DNA from: an uncultured Ruminococcus sp.
GTDB taxonomy: Bacteria > Bacillota > Clostridia > Oscillospirales > Acutalibacteraceae
Assembly (NCBI GenBank): GCA_900539465.1
Contig: UQCF01000013.1
Span: forward strand, 10,554 to 74,553
Direction: 5' to 3'
Length of the DNA: 64,000 nucleotides
In this document: piece by piece, positions 58,533 through 64,000 of the stretch
Layout of the letters: each line of letters begins with the position of its first letter
Numbering within the stretch: position 1 is the stretch's first letter
The notes under the pieces: generated by a model
Databases searched by the model: none
Told to the model about the DNA's origin: nothing
What the model saw: the letters and a program-made list of their open reading frames with translations, nothing else
Program-made: the position numbers and the translations under genes

Positions 58533-60320
58533 ATGTATCGTTCCCACGTTCTTGTCTGCGGCGGTACCGGCTGCACTTCCTCTAACAGTGCGGCTATCAT
58601 CGAAGCTCTTGAAAAAGAGATCGAGGCAAAGGGACTCAAAGATGAAGTAAAGGTTATCAAAACAGGCTGTTTCGGCCTTTGCGCGCTCGGCCCGGTTATG
58701 GTTGTTTACCCCGAGGGCAGCTTTTACAGCGAGGTTAAGGTCGAGAACATTCCCGAAATAGTTGAAGAGCATCTTCTCAAGGGCAGAATTGTTAAGCACC
58801 TGCTTTATGATGAGACGGTTCAGACCGAAAGCATCAAATCAATTAACGAAACCAATTTCTATAAAAAACAAAAGAGAGTTGCTCTTCGCAACTGCGGCGT
58901 TATCGACCCCGAGAATATCGAAGAGTACATAGCTATGGACGGTTACCAGGCTCTCGCAAAAGCTCTTACAGAGATGACTCCGGAGGACGTTATAAACGTT
59001 GTTAAAGAGTCGGGGCTCAGAGGGCGCGGCGGCGGCGGATTCCCCACAGGTCTTAAATGGAGCTTCACCGCCAAAAACGAAGCCGACCAAAAATATGTTG
59101 TCTGCAACGCCGACGAGGGCGACCCCGGCGCGTTTATGGATCGCTCCGTTCTTGAGGGCGACCCCCACTGCGTTATTGAGGCAATGACAATCTGCGGCTA
59201 TGCAACGGGTGCGACAGAGGGCTATATTTACGTCCGCGCAGAGTACCCGATAGCTGTTCACAGACTTGAGATTGCCATTAAGCAAGCAAGAGAATACGGC
59301 CTTTTGGGCAAAGATATATTCGGCTCGGGCTTTGATTTTGACCTTCATATCCGTCTCGGTGCAGGCGCATTCGTCTGCGGCGAAGAAACCGCGCTTATGA
59401 CCTCTATCGAGGGCAACCGCGGCGAACCGAGACCCAGACCCCCCTACCCGGCGGTCAAGGGACTTTTTGCAAAGCCCACAACAGAAAACAACGTTGAAAC
59501 CTTTGCAAACATTCCGCAGATTATTCTTCACGGTGCAGAGTATTTCAACTGCATGGGCACAGAAAAATCAAAGGGCACAAAGGTATTTGCGCTCGGCGGC
59601 AAAATCTGCAACACGGGTCTTGTTGAAATCCCCATGGGCACAACCCTTCGTGAAATCATAGAGGACATCGGCGGCGGTATTCCGAACGGCAAAAAGTTCA
59701 AAGCCGCACAGACGGGCGGCCCCTCCGGCGGATGTATCCCGGCCTCTTTAATAGACACCGAAATCGACTATGACAACCTCACCGCAATCGGCTGCATGAT
59801 AGGCTCCGGCGGACTTATCGTTATGGATGAGGACAGCTGCATGGTTGACATTGCAAAGTTCTTCCTCGATTTCACGGTTGACGAATCCTGCGGCAAATGT
59901 ACTCCCTGCCGTATCGGCACAAAGAGAATGATGGAAATTCTCGAAAAAATCACAAGCGGCAAAGGTACGCTTGAGGATATAGACGAGCTCGAAAGCCTTG
60001 CTTCTTATATCAAAGACAATTCGCTTTGCGGCCTCGGTCAAACAGCCCCCAACCCCGTTTTGGCAACGCTTCGCTTCTTCCGTGATGAATACATAGCTCA
60101 CGTTGTTGACAAAAAGTGCCCCGCCGGCGTATGCAAGGCTCTGTTGAGCATTGTTATAGATCAGGATAAGTGCCGCGGCTGTACTCTTTGTGCAAGAAAA
60201 TGCCCCGTCGGCGCAATCAGCGGAACAGTTAAAAATCCGCACTCTATCGACCCGGCAAAATGTATCAAGTGCGGCGTATGTATGGATAGCTGTAAGTTCG
60301 GCGCCATCTCAAAAAGATAA
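58533..60320 (+). CDS. hndC: NuoF-like FMN/NADH-binding subunit of the hydrogenase complex
   Basis: 595 residues. The N-terminal thioredoxin-like [2Fe-2S] domain (VCGGTGCTSSNSAAI, CFGLCALGPVM) is followed by the FMN/NADH domain (SGLRGRGGGGFPTGLKW, CNADEGDPGAFMDR, GAYICGEE-like GAFVCGEETALM). ESCGKCTPCRIGTKRM binds [4Fe-4S], and a C-terminal bacterial ferredoxin domain has CRGCTLCARKCP and CIKCGVCMDSCK. It oxidises or reduces NAD(P)(H) and, with HndD, can bifurcate electrons to ferredoxin. AAGGAGG precedes the ATG. Confidence 0.96.
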   Translation: MYRSHVLVCGGTGCTSSNSAAIIEALEKEIEAKGLKDEVKVIKTGCFGLCALGPVMVVYPEGSFYSEVKVENIPEIVEEHLLKGRIVKHLLYDETVQTESIKSINETNFYKKQKRVALRNCGVIDPENIEEYIAMDGYQALAKALTEMTPEDVINVVKESGLRGRGGGGFPTGLKWSFTAKNEADQKYVVCNADEGDPGAFMDRSVLEGDPHCVIEAMTICGYATGATEGYIYVRAEYPIAVHRLEIAIKQAREYGLLGKDIFGSGFDFDLHIRLGAGAFVCGEETALMTSIEGNRGEPRPRPPYPAVKGLFAKPTTENNVETFANIPQIILHGAEYFNCMGTEKSKGTKVFALGGKICNTGLVEIPMGTTLREIIEDIGGGIPNGKKFKAAQTGGPSGGCIPASLIDTEIDYDNLTAIGCMIGSGGLIVMDEDSCMVDIAKFFLDFTVDESCGKCTPCRIGTKRMMEILEKITSGKGTLEDIDELESLASYIKDNSLCGLGQTAPNPVLATLRFFRDEYIAHVVDKKCPAGVCKALLSIVIDQDKCRGCTLCARKCPVGAISGTVKNPHSIDPAKCIKCGVCMDSCKFGAISKR

Positions 60321-60339
60321 TTAAAGGAGCGTGTCAGTA

Positions 60340-62088
60340 ATGGAAATGGTAAATATTAAAATCAACGGCATGCCCTTGAGCGTGCCCGGCGGAATTTCTA
60401 TCCTCGAAGCCGCAAGATATGCCGGCATAGATATTCCCACTCTTTGCTATATGAAAGAGATAAACGAAATCGGCGCCTGCCGTATCTGCATGGTTGAGGT
60501 CAAGGGTGCAAGAACTCTTGTTTCTGCCTGCGTTTTCCCCGTCAACGAGGGAATGGAAATTTTCACAAACTCCGAGAGAGTAAGAAATTCAAGAAAAATA
60601 ACTCTTGAGCTCATTCTTTCAACACATAACCGCTCCTGCCTCTCATGCGTAAGAAGCGGAAACTGCGAGCTTCAGTCGCTCTGCCTTGAATACGGCGTTG
60701 AGAGACCCGACCGCTATGACGGTGCAAAACCCGTATATGCGATTGACGACTCTATGCCCCACATGGTAAGAGATAACAACAAATGCGTTCTCTGCCGCCG
60801 CTGTGTTGCCGCCTGTGCAAACCAGGCAGTGTCTGTTATCGGCGCAAACGCAAGAGGATTTGACACTCATATCAGCTCGGCTTTTGAGCTTGACCTTGAC
60901 AGCTACTCATGTATCGCCTGCGGTCAGTGCATAGTCAACTGCCCCACCGGCGCACTTTATGAGAAGGACGACACAGACAAGGTTCTTGCCGCTATCAACG
61001 ACCCCGATAAATTCGTTGTTGTTCAGACCGCTCCGGCAGTCCGTGCGGCGCTCGGCGAAGAGTTCGGTTATGAAATCGGCACAGACGTTGAGGGCAAAAT
61101 GGTTGCCGCTCTTCGCAGACTCGGCTTTGATAAGGTGTTTGACACAAACTTCTCTGCCGACCTCACTATTATGGAAGAATCCCATGAGCTTGTAGAGAGA
61201 GTTAAAAACGGCGGAGTATTGCCGATGATAACCTCTTGCTCACCCGGATGGATTAAATATTGCGAGCACTATTATCCCGATGAGCTCGATCACCTTTCAA
61301 CCTGCAAATCACCCCAGCAGATGTTCGGCGCAACCATAAAAACATGGTATGCACAGAACATGGGCATTGACCCGGCAGACATTGTCAGCGTCAGCGTAAT
61401 GCCCTGCACAGCCAAGAAATTTGAGGTTGGCAGAGACGACCAGGACGCTGCCGGCTTTGCGGACGTTGATATTTCAATCACAACACGCGAGCTTGCAAGA
61501 ATGATCTCCGGCGCAGGCATCAACTTTAAACTTCTCCCCGACGAGCAGTATGACAATCCCCTCGGCGAGGGCACGGGTGCGGCCGTTATATTCGGCGCAA
61601 CCGGCGGAGTTATGGAAGCCGCACTTCGTACAGCGGTCAAAACCCTCACAGGCGAAGACCCGGCAGACCCCGAATTCACAGAGGTTCGCGGTATGGACGG
61701 CGTTAAAGAAGCAACATACAGCGTCGGCGGTCTTGACATCAAGGTTTGCATCGCAAGCGGAACAAAGAACGCCAAAACCGTTATGGATAAAGTCGCTTCG
61801 GGTGAATGTGACTATACCTTCATCGAAATTATGGGCTGCCCCGGCGGCTGCATAAACGGCGGCGGACAGCCGATTCAGCCCGCTTCTGTGAGAAACTTTG
61901 TTGACGTCAAGAGCCTTCGCGCATCCGTTCTTTATAAGAGCGACGCGGCAAAAGAGGTTCGCTTCTCCCACGAGAACAGCGCAGTTAAGAGAGTTTATGA
62001 CGAATTTTTCGGCGAGCCCGGCAGTCACAAGGCACATGAAGTTCTTCACACTTCATATGTTAAGAGAGGACTTTATAACGAGCAGTAA
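60340..62088 (+). CDS. hndD: [FeFe]-hydrogenase catalytic subunit
   Basis: 582 residues from the ATG ten bases after AAAGGAG. N-terminal [2Fe-2S] domain (GIDIPTLCYMKE, GACRICMVEV), His-Cys3 [4Fe-4S] domain (HNRSCLSCVRSGNCELQ) and two [4Fe-4S] clusters (CVLCRRCVAACA, CIACGQCIVNCP). The H-cluster motifs are complete: TSCSPGWIKY (L1), MPCTAKKFE (L2) and MGCPGGCINGGGQP (L3). The small-subunit-like helix ends the protein (HKAHEVLHTSYVKRG). Reduces protons with electrons from ferredoxin/NADH. No maturation genes hydEFG are in the window. Confidence 0.97.
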   Translation: MEMVNIKINGMPLSVPGGISILEAARYAGIDIPTLCYMKEINEIGACRICMVEVKGARTLVSACVFPVNEGMEIFTNSERVRNSRKITLELILSTHNRSCLSCVRSGNCELQSLCLEYGVERPDRYDGAKPVYAIDDSMPHMVRDNNKCVLCRRCVAACANQAVSVIGANARGFDTHISSAFELDLDSYSCIACGQCIVNCPTGALYEKDDTDKVLAAINDPDKFVVVQTAPAVRAALGEEFGYEIGTDVEGKMVAALRRLGFDKVFDTNFSADLTIMEESHELVERVKNGGVLPMITSCSPGWIKYCEHYYPDELDHLSTCKSPQQMFGATIKTWYAQNMGIDPADIVSVSVMPCTAKKFEVGRDDQDAAGFADVDISITTRELARMISGAGINFKLLPDEQYDNPLGEGTGAAVIFGATGGVMEAALRTAVKTLTGEDPADPEFTEVRGMDGVKEATYSVGGLDIKVCIASGTKNAKTVMDKVASGECDYTFIEIMGCPGGCINGGGQPIQPASVRNFVDVKSLRASVLYKSDAAKEVRFSHENSAVKRVYDEFFGEPGSHKAHEVLHTSYVKRGLYNEQ

Positions 62089-62103
62089 GCTTAAAATCTA
62101 ACA

Positions 62104-62136
62104 AAATCCGAGGTTCGGTTCAGAGCCTCGGATTTT
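62104..62136 (+). terminator. Terminator of the hydrogenase operon
   Basis: AAATCCGAGG (62104-62113) and CCTCGGATTT (62126-62135) are perfectly complementary and followed by TT. It is 15 bases after the stop codon. Between here and 62276 I see no gene. Confidence 0.88.
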
Positions 62137-62276
62137 TACGTTATCTGTTGTTTGTCATAAAACATCTGCACAGCCGTCACAGTCTCGGCGCATATTATCC
62201 CGAGCATGAGATATAAACAGATATGGGCATATTTTTTTGAGAAAAGGGCATAAATATTGAAATGTAAGGTGAGCTT

Positions 62277-62427
62277 ATGACAAAATTAGATTTATATTTG
62301 ATGACAAATCATGACTGAGTTTGACGAAAGCGGCAATGCTCACTTGACGTCAAAAGCAACACCTGAAGCTATTGAGAGTTTTAAAAAGTATAAACAACAG
62401 CTTATTGATAAAAATGATTCTATATAA
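62277..62427 (+). pseudogene. Small frameshifted gene remnant
   Basis: ATG at 62277, with AAGGTGAG four bases upstream, opens MTKLDLYLMTNHD and then hits TGA at 62316. In the +1 frame the coding continues as EFDESGNAHLTSKATPEAIES to KKYKQQLIDKNDSI and TAA at 62427. The two parts read as one small soluble protein of ~50 residues interrupted by a one-base change near 62314. It is either a decayed gene or a programmed-frameshift candidate. No known family recognised. Confidence 0.45.
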
Positions 62428-62483
62428 AATCAAGCAGTGCCGAAAGGGTGATTTTTAAACGGCAAACATTACACGGAATAAAC

Positions 62484-62533
62484 AAAAGCTATAATTCACA
62501 CTTCTCTTACTGTTTGTGAATTATAGCTTTTTT
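62484..62533. repeat. Dispersed terminator-like palindrome, copy 9 (most perfect)
   Basis: AAAGCTATAATTCACA (62485-62500) and TGTGAATTATAGCTTT (62515-62530) are a perfect 16-base inverted repeat with a 14-base loop, followed by TTT. It lies eight bases beyond the mrp stop codon (minus strand) and downstream of the frameshifted remnant (plus strand). Confidence 0.9.
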
Positions 62534-62540
62534 AGCAAAT

Positions 62541-63362
62541 TTATTTGAGCATTTCGGTCAATTTTTCTGCGGCGGCGTTTATTTCGTCGCACTCGGCAAG
62601 CTCAACCGCACCCTTGTCAACAAGCTCTGCGTTTTTGCTCTTAATCGGCAGCTTTGCGAGCACGGGGATATTCATAGAAGCCGCGACCTCGTCAATTTTG
62701 CTCTCGCCGAATACCGATATTTTTTTACCGCAATCGGGGCACTCAAGATAGCTCATGTTTTCAATAATTCCGAGTACCGGAACATTCATCATCTGAGCCA
62801 TGTTGTATGCCTTTTTGACTATCATTGTTACAAGGTCCTGCGGAGTTGTGACAACAATAATTCCGTCCAGCGGTATGGACTGAAAAACGGTAAGCGGAAC
62901 GTCGCCTGTTCCGGGGGGCATATCTATAAACATATAGTCAACGTCGCCCCAAAAAACCTCCGTCCAAAACTGCTGAATAACGCCCGATATTACGGGGCCG
63001 CGCCAAATAACCGGCGACTCCTCGGAATCAAGCAAAAGATTTATAGACATTATTTCTATACCCGTTTTGCTTTTTGCGGGCAAAAGACCCATTTCGTTTT
63101 GCATTGCCGGGCCTTTTATGCCAAAAGCTTTAGGTATCGACGGCCCTGTTACATCAGCATCCATAACGGCGCAGGCGTTGCCTCTGACCTGCATTGCCGT
63201 TGCAAGCATTGAGGTTACGAGGGACTTTCCCACTCCGCCTTTACCGCTGACAATTCCTATGACCTTTTTTACGCTGCTATACTCATTGCAGGCTATGTGC
63301 ATATCCTGCTCGCCGCTGTTGCAGCTTGATGAGCAATCGGAGCAATTTCCGCTGCATCCCAT
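62541..63362 (-). CDS. mrp: Mrp/NBP35-family Fe-S cluster carrier ATPase
   Basis: 273 residues. The N-terminus is Cys-rich (GCSGNCSDCSSSC), as in Nbp35-like proteins. The P-loop is the deviant Walker A VSGKGGVGKS (about 38-47), then MDADVTGPS, DYMFIDMPPGTGD and a CPDC motif (ECPDCGKKI, about 210-218) that binds a bridging [4Fe-4S] cluster. It delivers clusters to apo-proteins, fitting its place beside the iron-sulphur-rich hydrogenase operon. The ATG overlaps the end of the preceding gene by context (GGGAGA, eight bases upstream) and the two are coupled. Confidence 0.95.
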   Translation of the reverse strand: MGCSGNCSDCSSSCNSGEQDMHIACNEYSSVKKVIGIVSGKGGVGKSLVTSMLATAMQVRGNACAVMDADVTGPSIPKAFGIKGPAMQNEMGLLPAKSKTGIEIMSINLLLDSEESPVIWRGPVISGVIQQFWTEVFWGDVDYMFIDMPPGTGDVPLTVFQSIPLDGIIVVTTPQDLVTMIVKKAYNMAQMMNVPVLGIIENMSYLECPDCGKKISVFGESKIDEVAASMNIPVLAKLPIKSKNAELVDKGAVELAECDEINAAAEKLTEMLK

Positions 63363-63818
63363 TCAAAGCATCTCCCTTAAAATTGTTTTTTCCAAAGCCC
63401 TTGCGCTGTCCTCCACAATTTTAGCGCACGGGCGTTTTTTATAATACTGCTGTGTTCTCTCCTCCGGCTGTGAGCTGCTGTCGGCTCCCGTGCCCAAAAG
63501 CAGTTCGCGGCACACGATTGACGGATTTGTCTTTTTAAACTCGTCGGTGAATTCCCTCACCTTTTCGTAGCAGAGCTTTTTGCCGTCTCTGTCCGCACCG
63601 TCCGTCGCGCCGTATTTAAGCCCGATTACCATTACCGCTCCGGATACGGCTCCGCAAAGCTCCCTTTGTCTGCCGCACCCGCCGCCGAGACCTGCCGAGA
63701 GTTTGAGCGCGGTTTTTTCGTCAATACCGAAAAGGTCGGCATAAGAGGCAAAAACAGACTGAGAGCAGTTGTAGCCCTCGTGAAACAGCCGAACGGCTTT
63801 GTCAGTTCTCTCGCTCAT
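63363..63818 (-). CDS. C_GCAxxG_C_C family redox-active protein
   Basis: 151 residues. The pattern that names the family is present: NCSQSV (about 18-23), GGCGRQRELCGAVSGAVMVIG (about 47-67, region) with its Cys pair, and a later NPSIVCRELL. The conserved cysteines suggest redox or metal binding; the biochemical role is unknown. GGAGGG precedes the ATG. The mrp gene follows immediately, so the two probably function together in cluster or cysteine chemistry, which is inference. Confidence 0.9.
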   Translation of the reverse strand: MSERTDKAVRLFHEGYNCSQSVFASYADLFGIDEKTALKLSAGLGGGCGRQRELCGAVSGAVMVIGLKYGATDGADRDGKKLCYEKVREFTDEFKKTNPSIVCRELLLGTGADSSSQPEERTQQYYKKRPCAKIVEDSARALEKTILREML

Positions 63819-63845
63819 TATAAACCCTCCTTTTGCAGTATTATT

Positions 63846-63873
63846 ATTCTATCACAACAAAAATAAAATTCAA
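63846..63873 (-). promoter_or_regulatory. Promoter of the C_GCAxxG_C_C-mrp operon
   Basis: On the minus strand TTGAAT (63868-63873), a 16-base spacer and TAGAAT (63846-63851), 28 bases before the ATG. Confidence 0.6.
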
Positions 63874-63960
63874 GTGCTATTAAATTTGTGAAGCGGCAAA
63901 CCGAAAAAATGTGCGTCTGCCATATTGAGATTTTTCCAAAATCAGGATATAATAACCTCA

Positions 63961-63997
63961 CGAAACGCTTGCAAAATCAAAGATTTTGACCGTTTCG
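63961..63997. other. Nested stem-loop at the window edge
   Basis: CGAAACG (63961-63967) pairs with CGTTTCG (63991-63997), and inside it AAAATC (63973-63978) pairs with GATTTT (63982-63987). It may be a terminator for a gene beyond the window or part of a regulatory leader; the edge prevents a decision. Confidence 0.4.
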
Positions 63998-64000
63998 GAG

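Noticed and set aside
58839..59531. Long minus-strand reading frame of 230 codons opposite the NuoF-like gene
   Set aside because: It lies fully inside hndC, has Cys/Val-rich improbable composition and no ribosome site. It reflects codon bias of the real gene.
9615..62533. Dispersed palindromes considered as a CRISPR array or as Rex/CRP sites
   Set aside because: Copies are kilobases apart, not regularly spaced. The halves are ordered TTCACA...TGTGAA, the reverse of Rex/CRP sites, and all lie after stop codons.
1..64000. tRNA or rRNA genes
   Set aside because: Scanning intergenic regions by eye showed no cloverleaf with TTCGA-type loop and CCA-adjacent stem; all larger gaps are otherwise explained.

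Overview
The window looks like the chromosome of a strictly anaerobic, Gram-positive member of the Clostridia. The Oscillospiraceae/Ruminococcaceae group is the best guess. The reasons are: a glgC/glgD two-subunit ADP-glucose pyrophosphorylase, a dockerin-bearing secreted protease, an NADH-linked [FeFe]-hydrogenase operon, a class A pyrophosphatase, a perfect CIRCE operator, AGGAGG-type ribosome binding sites and an agr-type peptide signalling locus. I see no rRNA, tRNA, CRISPR array, transposase or phage module. The genus is inference.

Layout. 1-3.5 kb: agr-like quorum-sensing locus. A 47-residue pre-peptide gene (agrD-like, below most ORF cut-offs) overlaps agrB on the + strand and faces an XRE regulator, an AgrA-like LytTR regulator and an AgrC-like kinase on the - strand. 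3.5-9.6 kb: cytidine deaminase with a metallo-beta-lactamase-fold protein lacking its metal ligands, nitroreductase, sugar isomerase, acyltransferase, ECF sigma factor with a DUF4349 partner, and an S51 peptidase. 9.7-23 kb: secreted lipase-like protein, Hsp20 under CIRCE, TrkH/TrkA potassium uptake, iron alcohol dehydrogenase, flavin reductase-rubredoxin fusion, pyrophosphatase, dockerin papain-type protease, a YD-repeat-like membrane-anchored protein and CstA. 23-30 kb: polysaccharide deacetylase, pyrophosphatase-like/NUDIX fusion, small membrane exporter, acetyltransferase, XRE membrane regulator facing trhA, a DUF5131 protein and a CBS/CorC membrane protein. 30-40 kb: glycogen operon glgB-glgC-glgD-(unknown membrane protein)-glgA-(histidine phosphatase), followed by an unusual propeller plus alpha/alpha-toroid protein with its own promoter. 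40-53 kb: XRE regulator, short UDP-sugar dehydrogenase, flavodoxin and DUF3793, dCMP deaminase, secA, secreted phosphoesterase, and an HMA/ABC exporter operon. 53-64 kb: orphan pduL, unknown membrane protein, UbiA-type transferase, GT-C-like glycosyltransferase, five-gene electron-bifurcating-type hydrogenase operon, a frameshifted small gene, Mrp/NBP35 ATPase and a C_GCAxxG_C_C protein.

Signals that cross the annotation: (1) the agr pre-peptide has no cysteine; a serine occupies the ring-closing position, so the signal would be a lactone rather than a thiolactone. (2) Four (A)GTTAG-N6-CTAAC(T) operators, two at each of two distant promoters, join flavodoxin/DUF3793 and the HMA/ABC exporter into one apparent metal (iron-type) regulon. 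(3) Nine dispersed palindromes with near-identical arms (AAAGCTATAATTCACA / TGTGAATTATAGCTTT) each sit at a gene 3' end and look like a repeat family used as terminators. (4) Three TCGGTAG[AG]G direct repeats two helical turns apart lie between an XRE regulator and trhA. (5) A Rex-like site covers the start region of the hydrogenase operon. Metabolically the window describes storage-glycogen synthesis, reduced-ferredoxin/NADH disposal as H2, acetate formation (PduL) and cell-surface functions.
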